A stretch of 64,000 nucleotides of DNA from an uncultured Collinsella sp. (GTDB lineage: Bacteria > Actinomycetota > Coriobacteriia > Coriobacteriales > Coriobacteriaceae), in the NCBI GenBank assembly GCA_902470905.1, contig CABRIC010000004.1:6895-70894 (forward strand), read 5' to 3'. The position numbers were made by a program, and so were the translations under genes. This document shows positions 35,500 through 44,132 of this stretch, piece after piece. Numbering within the stretch: position 1 is the stretch's first letter; the number at the start of each line of letters is the position of its first letter. Under the pieces are notes generated by a model, which made no database searches, was not told the DNA's origin, and worked only from the letters and a program-made list of their open reading frames with translations.

Positions 35500-36254
35500 T
35501 GCGCGCCGGGGATTTTGTCGGCGCCAAGATCTATCGCAAGCCTACCGAGGACAAGCGCACCAAAAAGGACGGCACGCCGCGCAGCCCTAAAAAGCTCGGA
35601 AAGATTCACTTTCCGGTCTTTACCCCGGGCGGTACGCGCGTGGTCGGCTTTATGGTCCGCCAGTCCGATATCGCGGGCATGATCGAGCGTCCCGACCGAT
35701 TCGTAGCGCTCGACGCCATTGGTGTCTACGAGGGCGCCATTGCGGTCGATGACGTCAAGGACACGTACGATGCCGCCGCCGCCAAGCGCCTCGACATCAA
35801 CCTGGACGATTGCATCATCTGGGTCGGTATGGACGTGCGCACGGAATCGGGCGACGTCGTGGGCTATTGCTCGGATGTGGAGTTCAAGCCGCGTTCGGGC
35901 ATCGTGCAGGCATTCTATGTGACCGCCGGTGCTGCTTCGAGTGTTTTGGTTGGTGACACGCAGGTGCCGCCGACGATGCTGCGCGGCTATGAGAACGGCG
36001 CGATGGTCGTCTCGGACGAGGTCAAGTCGCTCGGGTATTCGGGCGGTGCGGCTGCCAAGGCCGCCGAGGCCAGCGTCGTGGTGGGCGACAAGGTCAAAAA
36101 GGGCGCCAAGATGCTCGACGACAAGGGATCGGTTGCCGTGGACAAGGGCAGTCGCGCACTGGGCAAGCAGCTCGGCAAGACGCGCGGCATGTTCAAGGCC
36201 TTTAAGGACGAATACCAAAAGGCGAGCGGAGGCTCGTCAAAAGCTACAAAATAG
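35499..36254 (+). CDS. PRC-barrel domain protein
   Basis: A 251-residue protein. It contains two beta-rich segments of PRC-barrel type: KLGKIHFPVFTPGGTRVVGF near residue 30, and WVGMDVRTESGDVVGYCSDVEF near residue 108. The C-terminal third is Ala/Lys-rich and helical. PRC barrels often bind RNA-processing or metal-transport partners. Translationally coupled to the YtxH gene and ended by a hairpin. Confidence 0.6.
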   Translation: MRAGDFVGAKIYRKPTEDKRTKKDGTPRSPKKLGKIHFPVFTPGGTRVVGFMVRQSDIAGMIERPDRFVALDAIGVYEGAIAVDDVKDTYDAAAAKRLDINLDDCIIWVGMDVRTESGDVVGYCSDVEFKPRSGIVQAFYVTAGAASSVLVGDTQVPPTMLRGYENGAMVVSDEVKSLGYSGGAAAKAAEASVVVGDKVKKGAKMLDDKGSVAVDKGSRALGKQLGKTRGMFKAFKDEYQKASGGSSKATK

Positions 36255-36275
36255 CGACGTACCAAATGATGGGAG

Positions 36276-36305
36276 GCAAGCCGGAGACCTGTTGCTCCGG
36301 CTTGC
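36276..36305 (+). terminator. Hairpin after the PRC-barrel gene
   Basis: Stem GCAAGCCGGAG / CTCCGGCTTGC (11 perfect pairs), followed by TGTGTTTATG. The weak T-run makes it a probable rather than certain terminator. Confidence 0.65.
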
Positions 36306-36326
36306 TGTGTTTATGGGGGAGGGCAT

Positions 36327-37733
36327 ATGCGCCAAAACGGATCCAACTTAAACGGGCGTTCGGGTGCGCGTCCGACGGCGCGCCGCGACCTGGGGCAGCT
36401 GCCCAGCGGTCAGCGCAAGCGTCACCGTAAGCCCGGCGCGATGTATCTCAACCATAGCCGCGGCTTTAGCGACCGCAGCGCTCGCATCGGCAACAGCCGC
36501 ACACCCCGTCGTTCGTCTCGCCTGCCCTATGCGCTCATCGCCGTGGGTTGCGCACTCGTGCTGTTTATCGCTGCCGTCGTGGGCTACGTCAACCGCAGCG
36601 TGGACGTGGAGCTCAACGGCCAGAAGACCGCAGTGCGCGTGGGCTCTACGCTGCAGAATCTCATCGACGAACAGGATTTGACTGGCACCTACGACGCAGG
36701 CGACCTGCTGGCCGTCGATGACAGCGTGCTCAAGCGCCATGGGGGCGAAAAGCTGTCGGTGAAGGTCGACGGCAAGCGCGTGAAGCAGGGCAAATGGGAT
36801 AGCCGCGAACTTGAGGGTGGCGAGAAGGTGACGGTCAAGGATGGCCGTAACATCTACGAGAAGCACGAGGTTCAGGCTACGGTTATCGAGCCCAAGCTCA
36901 AGGTCGAGGGCACGGGCGCTATCGAGTATGTGCAGACGTGGGGTGTCCAGGGCCGCTCCGAGGTGTGGGTTGGTGAGCAGTCGGGCAAGACGCAAGACCG
37001 CGGCGAGGTTGTGCCCGCCACCGATTGCGTTGTTGCGTGCGCCAGCGTGGCGCCCAAGGGCAACAAAAAGTACGTGGCGCTGACGTTTGACGAGGGTCCG
37101 AGCGGCGCCACCAAACAGATCTTGCAGGTGCTCAAGGAAAAGGGCGTCACCGCGACGTTCTTCCTTTCGGGCGATGCGGCCGAGGCCTCGCCTGCCACGG
37201 CCAAGGCGATTGTCAATGCCGGGTGCGAGATCGGATCCAACAGCTACAGCGACGATTCGCTCAAGGGTCAGGACCCTGAGGCGGTACGCGAACAGATCAC
37301 AAAAGGCACCGATGCGATTAAGTCGGCGACCGGCGTGAAGACGATGCTGCTGCGTGCTCCCTACGCTGCCTTTGACGAGCAAAACTGGATTGATGCGATG
37401 GACCTGGTCTCCGCCGTGGTCTCGTGGAATATTGACTCGGGCGACTGGCTGCTCAACGGTGTCGACGAGCAGGTCTCGACGGTGCTCGATTCGGTGACGC
37501 CGGGCAATATCGTGCTGCTCACCGATAGAGACGAATGCGCCGAGCAGACGCTCGAGGCGCTGCCGCAGATTATCGACGGCCTCATTGCCGACGGCTACAA
37601 GATCGTGACGCTCAGCGACCTGGTCAAGACGGACACGGCATTGAGCAAAAAGCTCACCTCGCTGACGAAGGTCACCATGCCCAAGGACGCCGTGTTCCCC
37701 CAACTTGCCGAGGACGAAGATACCACAGAGTAG
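36327..37733 (+). CDS. Polysaccharide deacetylase-like protein, catalytic site lost
   Basis: A 468-residue surface protein. It has a basic disordered cytoplasmic N terminus, one membrane helix (about residues 70-90), a YabE/DUF348-like segment (VELNGQKTAVRVGSTLQNLI) and a NodB-type deacetylase domain from about residue 250. The domain keeps the fold signature ALTFDEGPSG and ATFFLSG. The metal-binding HxxxH motif, normally GHEIGNHTYSH, reads GCEIGSNSYSD, the second Asp of TFDD is Glu, RPPYG is RAPYA and the final LLHD is LLTD. Catalysis is therefore unlikely; peptidoglycan or glycan binding is possible. Its stop codon lies in repeat R3. Confidence 0.82.
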   Translation: MRQNGSNLNGRSGARPTARRDLGQLPSGQRKRHRKPGAMYLNHSRGFSDRSARIGNSRTPRRSSRLPYALIAVGCALVLFIAAVVGYVNRSVDVELNGQKTAVRVGSTLQNLIDEQDLTGTYDAGDLLAVDDSVLKRHGGEKLSVKVDGKRVKQGKWDSRELEGGEKVTVKDGRNIYEKHEVQATVIEPKLKVEGTGAIEYVQTWGVQGRSEVWVGEQSGKTQDRGEVVPATDCVVACASVAPKGNKKYVALTFDEGPSGATKQILQVLKEKGVTATFFLSGDAAEASPATAKAIVNAGCEIGSNSYSDDSLKGQDPEAVREQITKGTDAIKSATGVKTMLLRAPYAAFDEQNWIDAMDLVSAVVSWNIDSGDWLLNGVDEQVSTVLDSVTPGNIVLLTDRDECAEQTLEALPQIIDGLIADGYKIVTLSDLVKTDTALSKKLTSLTKVTMPKDAVFPQLAEDEDTTE

Positions 37734-37770
37734 TCATTGGGTAGTCATTTAAGAACGTCCCCAATGACTA
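37731..37770. repeat. Dispersed repeat R3 (TAGTCATT family, short form)
   Basis: TAGTCATTGGG followed by the palindrome TAGTCATT-taagaacgtcccc-AATGACTA. As with R2, the first TAG is the stop codon of the gene upstream. Confidence 0.85.
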
Positions 37771-37847
37771 TGTCACGGATGCGTCAGCGTTTGGTATGCC
37801 TGCAATGTGCAGCGCATAAATTCGATGCCGCAGGGCGATGCTGATGC

Positions 37848-38061
37848 TATAGTTACTGCGGTTAATGAGGGTCAAGAGAAAGGTTACAGGTGAAATCCAA
37901 ACCTCGACCATACAGTCGATGACCCCATGCAGGTGCTTTTTGCGCATGCACGGGGTGTAAGCGTCGAGCGGCGTGCCGCCCGCGCATGCGTATACATATC
38001 CAGAAGCCCCCGGACGTCGCACATGCGGCCGCGTCCGGAGGAATAATGATGGGGAGCACCA
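37848..38061 (+). promoter_or_regulatory. Structured 5' leader of the metal-transport operon
   Basis: A -10-like TATAGT at 37848-37853 precedes about 200 untranslated bases. These can fold into a three-way junction. P1 is GGGTCA/TGACCC (37869-37874 with 37920-37925), P2 AGGTT/AACCT (37881-37885 with 37900-37904) and P3 CGAC/GTCG (37905-37908 with 37915-37918). A GC-rich hairpin near 37926-37955 follows. It is a candidate metal-responsive leader; I do not recognise a known riboswitch class. The 328-base gap after the deacetylase-like gene otherwise holds only R3. Confidence 0.45.
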
Positions 38062-39906
38062 TTGAATTATCTGAGTGAGATGCTCAAATTGCCGGTCTTG
38101 GACGTCGATGGAGAAAAGCTCGGCGTGGTGAACGATTTTGGTATTGCTACCGGCGAAGTTTTTCCGCACGTGACGTCGCTCGCGTTCCGCGGTCCCGGCA
38201 AGACGCCGTTTATGATCAGCTGGCGCAAATGGGTCGACCGTATCGACGAGACGGGTGTACACCTTAAGACATCGGCCACCGAAATCCGTTTTTCGTACCT
38301 GCAGCCGACCGAACTCTTACTCGCCCGCGACGTGCTTAACAAGCAAATTGTCGACACGCAGGGCATGAAGGTCGTGCGCGTAAACGACATCAAGTTTTCC
38401 ATGTCGGGCGAAAACCAGCTGCGCCTGCTGGGCGCCGAGGTTGGTGCTCGCGGTCTGCTACGCGCCATCAGCCCCGCGCTCGAGCATATCGTCGAAGGCT
38501 TTATGAAGCACCTGGGCAAGCCGCTCAGTGAGGACATCATCGCTTGGTCCTACATGGACCTGCTCGACCGCTCGACCAAGAACATTCAACTCTCGGTGTC
38601 GCACAAGACGCTCGGCGAGCTGCACCCTGCCGACATCGCCGACATTATCGAGCAGCTCGACCCGCGCCTGCGTGCGCAGGTGTTTGCGCAGCTCGATACT
38701 GCCCAGGCCGCCGAGGCTATCTCGGAGTTCGATGACGACGAGCTTATGACCGAGATGCTCGAGGGCCTGTCCGACACGGACGCATCGTCGATGCTGGCCA
38801 TGATGGACCCGGACGACGCCGCCGACCTGATCGACGAGCTCGATTACGAGAAGGCCGAGAAGCTCCTGCGCCTGATGGGCGTCAAGGAGGAGAAGGCGAT
38901 TCGTAACCTGCTGGGGTATGAGGACAACACCGCCGGCCGCATCATGACCTCGGAGTTTGTCTCCCTGCCCGCCACGGCAACGGTCGGTGACGCCATCGAG
39001 GCGATTCGCGAGCTCGACGAGGACTTCGAGAGCGTCTACTACGTCTATACCGAGGATCCGAGCGGCATGCTGACCGGCGTGCTCTCGCTGCGCACGCTGA
39101 TCGTAGCCGACCGCGACGCCACGCTGGGTCAGCTGGCCTATCGCGACCTGGTCTATGTGTCGCCCGACGAGGACCAGGAAGACGTGACGGACGAGATGAC
39201 CAAGTACGATCTGGTTGCTATCCCTGTCTGCGACGAGAACCGTCATATCCTGGGTATCGTAACCTTCGACGACGCCATGGACGTTATCGCCGAGGAGCAT
39301 CAGGAGGACCTGCAGATCGCCGGTGTCGGCTCGGGCGATAGCGCGTCGGACGACTCGACGAACGTGCTCAGCTGGTTCGTGCATCGCCAGTACTGGGTTG
39401 TTGTATGGGGCATTGCGTCGTGCATCATGGCGACCGTGCTGGGAACGGCGCTCGGCTCCGCGCATCTGGTGGTGTTCCCCATGTGCGCCATGCCGCTCGT
39501 GCTGCTTGCTGCCTCGCGCATGGTGTCGTTCGTCAAGAACTACTTCCTCGAGTACGACGGCCACGACGACGAGCCCAAACCGTACCTGGGATTCTTCTTC
39601 CAGAGCACGGGTATGGGCCTGATCCTTTCGCTCGTGACCTACCTGTGCGCGCAGCTGGTGCGCACCGCTGCATTCCCCGATGCGTCCATGTTTGAGGAGC
39701 AACTCTTTACCGGGTGTTTTAATATCGCTGCTATCATTTGCCTGGTTGGCAACATGAGTGCCGTGATTTACCTGATGGTGCTGTTCTGGCGTGACGAGCA
39801 TGACCTCAACACGTCGGGCACCGCCATGAACGTTATTGCCGTCATGATCTCGTGCGTAGCGTACTGCGCCGCTGCGGTGCTGCTCACCATGTCGGTCATT
39901 GGTTAG
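38062..39906 (+). CDS. PRC-barrel / MgtE-N / CBS protein with C-terminal membrane helices
   Basis: A 614-residue protein with tandem PRC-barrel-like segments (LPVLDVDGEKLGVVNDFGI, DTQGMKVVRVNDIKF). An MgtE N-terminal helical domain (about residues 190-290, ELHPADIADIIEQLDP) and a CBS pair (about 293-425) follow. About five membrane helices start near residue 443. The membrane part lacks the sequence blocks of a true MgtE channel, so it may regulate or assist the NRAMP-like transporter encoded nine bases later. The start is TTG with GGGGAG five bases upstream; the ATGs just before are out of frame. Confidence 0.8.
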   Translation: MNYLSEMLKLPVLDVDGEKLGVVNDFGIATGEVFPHVTSLAFRGPGKTPFMISWRKWVDRIDETGVHLKTSATEIRFSYLQPTELLLARDVLNKQIVDTQGMKVVRVNDIKFSMSGENQLRLLGAEVGARGLLRAISPALEHIVEGFMKHLGKPLSEDIIAWSYMDLLDRSTKNIQLSVSHKTLGELHPADIADIIEQLDPRLRAQVFAQLDTAQAAEAISEFDDDELMTEMLEGLSDTDASSMLAMMDPDDAADLIDELDYEKAEKLLRLMGVKEEKAIRNLLGYEDNTAGRIMTSEFVSLPATATVGDAIEAIRELDEDFESVYYVYTEDPSGMLTGVLSLRTLIVADRDATLGQLAYRDLVYVSPDEDQEDVTDEMTKYDLVAIPVCDENRHILGIVTFDDAMDVIAEEHQEDLQIAGVGSGDSASDDSTNVLSWFVHRQYWVVVWGIASCIMATVLGTALGSAHLVVFPMCAMPLVLLAASRMVSFVKNYFLEYDGHDDEPKPYLGFFFQSTGMGLILSLVTYLCAQLVRTAAFPDASMFEEQLFTGCFNIAAIICLVGNMSAVIYLMVLFWRDEHDLNTSGTAMNVIAVMISCVAYCAAAVLLTMSVIG

Positions 39907-39914
39907 GTGGTCGC

Positions 39915-41177
39915 GTGCAAAATACCAAGCAAAAGTCGGGCACCAAGCAAAAGTTGACCATCGCGGCCATCTTTGGCGCTATGGGCCCCGGTCTGCTGGC
40001 GGCGCTTTCGGGCAATGACGCCGGCGGCATTGCAACGTATTCCAGTGCGGGCGCCAGCTATGGCTACAAGATGCTCTGGATGCTTCCCGTCATGACTGTG
40101 CTGCTCATCGTGACGCAGGAGACCGCGGCGCGCTGCGGCTGCGTCACGGGCAAGGGCCTGGCATCGCTCATCCGCGAGCGCTTTGGCGTGCGCAAGAGTG
40201 TACTTGCTATGGCGGCGCTGTTGATCGCCAACACGGCTGTGACCATTTCGGAGTTTGCGGGTATCGCCAGCGGCCTTGCTCTCTTTGGCGTGCCGGCGAG
40301 CATCTCGGTGCCGTTGGTGGCGCTGCTGGTGTGGATGCTTACCATGTCGGGTAGTTTCCAGCGCATCGAGAAGATTCTGCTGCTGGTGAGCTGCGTGTTC
40401 GTGACCTATATTGTCGCCGCGTTCATGGCTGGCCCCAACTGGGGTGAGGTCGCGGTCGACCTGGTCGTGCCTAACATTCAAAATGACCCCAGCTACGTGT
40501 CGCTCGTGGTCGCAACGATCGGTACCACCATCGCGCCGTGGATGATTTTCTTGGCGCAGAACAACGTGGTCGATAAGAACGCGGGCGAGGACGATATCGT
40601 GCTGCAGCGCATCGATACTGTGAGCGGCTCGCTTGCCGCCGATATCATTGCCGGCTTTATTATCATCACGACCGGTACGGTATTGTTCCCGGCGGGTATT
40701 CAGATTAGCGATGCCGCCGATGCTGCCCGCGCGCTGGAGCCTATTGCGGGTCAGTGGTCCACGGTACTGTTTGCCTCGGGCCTGGTCGCGGCGAGCTTCT
40801 TGGCCGCCTGCGTGCTGCCGGGCGTTACGTCGAGCGCTATCTGCGAGGCATTTGGCTGGGAGCGCGGTGCCGACCGCAGCTGGGACGAGGCCCCGGTCTA
40901 TCGCGGCATCATTACGGCCATCATCGGCATTTCTGCCGTGTTGGTGCTTATGCCTGGCGTCGATCTGTTCCAGATTATGATGACCTCGCAGGTCATCAAT
41001 GGCGTGCTACTGCCTGTAGTCTTGGTATTCCAGGTGGTTATCGCGGCGGATCGCCACATTATGGGTGCCAACCGCAACGGCCGCGTGTGGAACGTGCTCA
41101 CTTGGGCGACTATCGCCGTGATTACGGTGCTCACGGTCGTCATGTTTGTCCTGCAGGCGATGGGCTACAGCGCTTAA
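39915..41177 (+). CDS. NRAMP-related divalent metal (probably Mg2+/Mn2+) transporter
   Basis: A 420-residue, eleven-helix SLC11/NRAMP relative. In helix 1 the canonical DPGN is replaced by DAGG (Asp35). In helix 6 the canonical MPH block is replaced by APWMIFLAQ, so the Met and Asn ligands that select transition metals are missing. This is the pattern of NRAMP-related magnesium transporters, one of which was characterised from Eggerthella lenta, a fellow Coriobacteriia (from memory). The MgtE-N/CBS protein upstream supports a Mg2+ role; Mn2+ remains possible. The start is GTG 39915 with AGGTGG. Confidence 0.82.
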   Translation: MQNTKQKSGTKQKLTIAAIFGAMGPGLLAALSGNDAGGIATYSSAGASYGYKMLWMLPVMTVLLIVTQETAARCGCVTGKGLASLIRERFGVRKSVLAMAALLIANTAVTISEFAGIASGLALFGVPASISVPLVALLVWMLTMSGSFQRIEKILLLVSCVFVTYIVAAFMAGPNWGEVAVDLVVPNIQNDPSYVSLVVATIGTTIAPWMIFLAQNNVVDKNAGEDDIVLQRIDTVSGSLAADIIAGFIIITTGTVLFPAGIQISDAADAARALEPIAGQWSTVLFASGLVAASFLAACVLPGVTSSAICEAFGWERGADRSWDEAPVYRGIITAIIGISAVLVLMPGVDLFQIMMTSQVINGVLLPVVLVFQVVIAADRHIMGANRNGRVWNVLTWATIAVITVLTVVMFVLQAMGYSA

Positions 41178-41196
41178 CGCCCACTTTTGCTTCCGA

Positions 41197-41228
41197 ACAG
41201 GCCGCAGCGATGGGCTGCGGTCTGTTTT
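41197..41228 (+). terminator. Terminator of the NRAMP-like operon
   Basis: Stem ACAGGCCGCAGC / GCTGCGGTCTGT (11 of 12 paired) with GATGG loop, then TTTTG. Confidence 0.9.
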
Positions 41229-41260
41229 TGTCTGCTATAGGGTGTTAGTTATATAGCAAT

Positions 41261-41486
41261 GGACAAAAAATGCCAAATATGAGTACTGTTGCTAAGTGAA
41301 TAGCATTTACATCCTAAAAGATAATGAACATAGCCTTTAGTATGTTCATTAAAATTGGCTCCAATACGCCTTAAACCAGTCAGGTTGGCTGCTTTAGGGG
41401 GTTGTAGGGGTCGCTCGGACGTCATTTTGGGTGGTTTTGCCTGCTACTAAAATGGTAACAGTACTCATATTTGCCCTTTTTTGCCC
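41261..41486. mobile_element. MITE-like AT-rich element with 30-bp inverted repeats
   Basis: Left arm 41261-41290 (GGACAAAAAATGCCAAATAT...) and right arm 41457-41486 are complementary at 27 of 30 positions. They bound 166 bases rich in A and T without a coding frame. Inside is a perfect 10-bp hairpin AATGAACATA-gcctttag-TATGTTCATT (41323-41350). It lies between convergent genes. No target-site duplication is obvious. The rest of 41178-41693 holds only hairpins. Confidence 0.65.
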
Positions 41487-41632
41487 ACAGACCTTTGAGG
41501 GTGCGGCGAAAAGGGCTTGTTTTGATTGTTTGGGGCAGGCACGAGGCGCGGAAACGATGTCTGGAGCGACGGAGCGGCCTGGAATTCATCCGTAGAGGTC
41601 TTCATTGGCTGCGCCAGGAGTGTCCCTGACTG

Positions 41633-41670
41633 CCGGAGGGGGTGTCTGCCGTGGCAGGTATCCCCTCCGG
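41633..41670 (-). terminator. Hairpin after the O-acetyltransferase gene
   Basis: CCGGAGGGG / CCCCTCCGG (nine perfect pairs, 20-base loop), 24 bases past the stop of the minus-strand gene. No T-run, so tentative. Confidence 0.45.
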
Positions 41671-41693
41671 ATGCGGGAAGCTTGCGCTGCAGG

Positions 41694-43946
41694 TTACTTG
41701 TCGCCGCCGAGCTTGTGCGGCTTGTAGGCGAGAGCGTTGACGAGCGCGTTGCCGGCGGACTTGACGGCTGCCGGTTGCGGATCGTTAACGTGGTCCTCGG
41801 GGTGCACGGGCAGGTCTTTCTTGACTGCATCGTGGATGAGATTGAGGTACTCGGTCACGCCGGTAGTCGACAGGTGCGTGCCGTCGCCGTCGAACAGGTC
41901 GTTGCGGTTGGCACTGTATCCGTACCAGTCGATAACGCGCACGTTCTTGTAGCGCGTGGCGGCATTTGCGATAGCCTGGTTGGTGGAACCCACCCACGGC
42001 TGCGGACTGCGTGTGTTCACAAATACGACGGTACGCTTGTCGCCGGCATCGGCCATGATGGCATCGATCTGATCATCAGTTACCAAGCCATTGGTGCCCA
42101 GTGCAAAGACCACGACCTTGCCGGCAAGGTTCTGTTGGAGATAGCCCTCAAATGTTGCGCGGCCTGCATCGAACTGGCGGCCCTTTTCGGCATCGATGTG
42201 ACTGTGGGGGAACACGCCGTCAAAGGAATCGACGGCGCGCAGCGACACGGAGTCGCCGATCATCAGCAGGTCGTAGGATCCGTCGGGGAAGCCGTCGTTG
42301 TCCTTGTCAGTGTTGTCGGCTGCTTGCTGGTCTTTGGGCGCGGTGTTCTTGGCTTCTTTGTTGAGGATCTCGGCACCTTCACCACTCAACGCGGAGGTCT
42401 CCGGCACAAAGATGAGGCCTCCTAGGGCAATGATCAGCACGACGCCGCAAGTGGCACACACGGGAATATGCGCACGCACCCAGCTTGCGGGCGTGGTGGT
42501 TCCGTCGCGGAATTCGGAAACAGTGCGCCCAAAGGCGCCCTTCCTAAACGGAGTCTCGATAAAGCGATAGCAGCACTCTGCCACGGCGACCACCACAAGA
42601 ACCTGCAAGATGTACTGCCACCAGGGCGTATCGTTGATGTTGGCGACCGGGTTCATAAGCAGCAGCAGCGGATAGTGCCACAGATAGATACTGTACGAGC
42701 GCTTGCCGATCCACACGAGCGGCTCGGCGGCAAGAGCGCGCGCGACCAAGCCCTGGGGCTGCACACAAGCGGCGATGACCATGAGCGTGAGGATGGAGCA
42801 CAGCAGCGTGCCTCCGCGATATTGGAAAGCGGTGTAGCCGTTGGTGAGCGCGACCATGGCCGCAAGGCCGACCAGGCCCACAACGCCCAGCACGTCGATG
42901 GACGCGGGTGAGGACCAAAAGCGTGCGAGCACACTCGGCTGAGCTGGGGCGGTCTCGGCTGCGGAATTGGCCTTCTCGTCATGCCCACCCTTGGCGTTCT
43001 TGTCGAGCTTACCGCGCTTGGCAGCACTCACTAGGCGGTCGAGTTCCAGGCGATGGGCAAGGCGAACCGGCGCCAGGTCGCGATCGGGGATAAATGCCAT
43101 CCATGCACCCAACAGCAGCGAGAACACGCGGGTATCCGTGCCGTAGTACACACGGCTGGGGTCGGCGGCAGGGTTGTAGAGCACCATCATGGCAAGGGCG
43201 GATACCGCTGCGAGCCCCAGGACCACACGGCGCGTGTTGGGTTTGCTTATATGCATGGACACCATGGCAAACAGCAGCGGTGGCCAAATCAGATAGAACT
43301 GCTCCTCGATGGCGAGCGACCAGAAGTGCGTGAGCGGCGAGGGGTCGCCCAGAGCATTGAAGTACGAAATATCCTGCGCAATCTGCCACCAGTTGTTAAA
43401 GAACAGCAGCGACGGCAGGATATCGGGGCGCATCTTGGTGAGCATCACGTGGTTAAAGATGGTGCACAACGCGCAAGTCACCACCACAACGGTTACCACG
43501 GCGGGGAATAGACGGCGAATGCGGCGGATCCAGAAACTCTTGAGGTCGATACGGCCGGTCTTGGCTACTTCGTTGAGCAGCAGACGCGTAATCAAATAGC
43601 CCGAAAGCACAAAGAAAATCGTGACGCCGAGCAAGCCACCCTGTGCCCAAGTGAGGTTGAGGTGATAGAGCACCACCGCGACGACGGCGAGTGTGCGCAG
43701 GCCATCGAGGGCGGGGATATAGCGGGACTTGGGGCGACCGGGCGTCTGCTGGTTGGCGGCCGACGGGCGGGCGCCGTCGTTGGCGCTGGCGTGCGCGGGC
43801 TTGCTGGAGGATGCGGGCGTACGACGTGAGTCCGCATCACGGTGCGCCTCGTTGGCGCGGCGTTTGCCCTGCGGACGTTCGTGCGGAGTCTGCGCCTGGG
43901 CCGTGCGGCGTCGGCCGCGTGAGCTCGATTGCGGGAGTTGTTCCAT
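41694..43946 (-). CDS. OatA-like peptidoglycan/surface O-acetyltransferase
   Basis: A 750-residue membrane protein. An 80-residue basic disordered N terminus precedes an acyltransferase-3 domain (YIPALDGLRTLAVVAVVLYH, FFVLSGYLITRLL, HFWSLAIEEQFYLIWP, WIGKRSYSIYLWHYP). Then comes an extracellular SGNH domain with LMIGDSVSLRA (nucleophile Ser near residue 560) and DGTHLS (Asp/His). This layout matches OatA, which acetylates MurNAc and gives lysozyme resistance. It could also modify another glycan. The start has no clear Shine-Dalgarno sequence. Confidence 0.88.
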   Translation of the reverse strand: MEQLPQSSSRGRRRTAQAQTPHERPQGKRRANEAHRDADSRRTPASSSKPAHASANDGARPSAANQQTPGRPKSRYIPALDGLRTLAVVAVVLYHLNLTWAQGGLLGVTIFFVLSGYLITRLLLNEVAKTGRIDLKSFWIRRIRRLFPAVVTVVVVTCALCTIFNHVMLTKMRPDILPSLLFFNNWWQIAQDISYFNALGDPSPLTHFWSLAIEEQFYLIWPPLLFAMVSMHISKPNTRRVVLGLAAVSALAMMVLYNPAADPSRVYYGTDTRVFSLLLGAWMAFIPDRDLAPVRLAHRLELDRLVSAAKRGKLDKNAKGGHDEKANSAAETAPAQPSVLARFWSSPASIDVLGVVGLVGLAAMVALTNGYTAFQYRGGTLLCSILTLMVIAACVQPQGLVARALAAEPLVWIGKRSYSIYLWHYPLLLLMNPVANINDTPWWQYILQVLVVVAVAECCYRFIETPFRKGAFGRTVSEFRDGTTTPASWVRAHIPVCATCGVVLIIALGGLIFVPETSALSGEGAEILNKEAKNTAPKDQQAADNTDKDNDGFPDGSYDLLMIGDSVSLRAVDSFDGVFPHSHIDAEKGRQFDAGRATFEGYLQQNLAGKVVVFALGTNGLVTDDQIDAIMADAGDKRTVVFVNTRSPQPWVGSTNQAIANAATRYKNVRVIDWYGYSANRNDLFDGDGTHLSTTGVTEYLNLIHDAVKKDLPVHPEDHVNDPQPAAVKSAGNALVNALAYKPHKLGGDK

Positions 43947-44132
43947 AAAAAATCATCCAATGACGAGAATAGTCAGCACATATTCATTGTAGCCGCCTGC
44001 TCCTGTGAATGCTTGCTGCTGGCGTAACCTCAAGCGCGCGTCCACATCAAAGTGAACTAAAGTTATAGGGGGTGCGAAGGCGCACGATCGACGGTCGACG
44101 TGGGTGCAAAGCTCGCAGATGAGGAGGTTTCC

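Noticed and set aside
37860..38061. M-box magnesium riboswitch
   Set aside because: Only a short GGGTCAA-x-AGAAA resemblance was seen; the rest of the M-box consensus could not be found, so no class is assigned.
41261..41486. Invertible promoter (phase-variation switch)
   Set aside because: The inverted repeats lie between two convergent 3' ends, so inversion would not switch a downstream gene, and no invertase gene is near.
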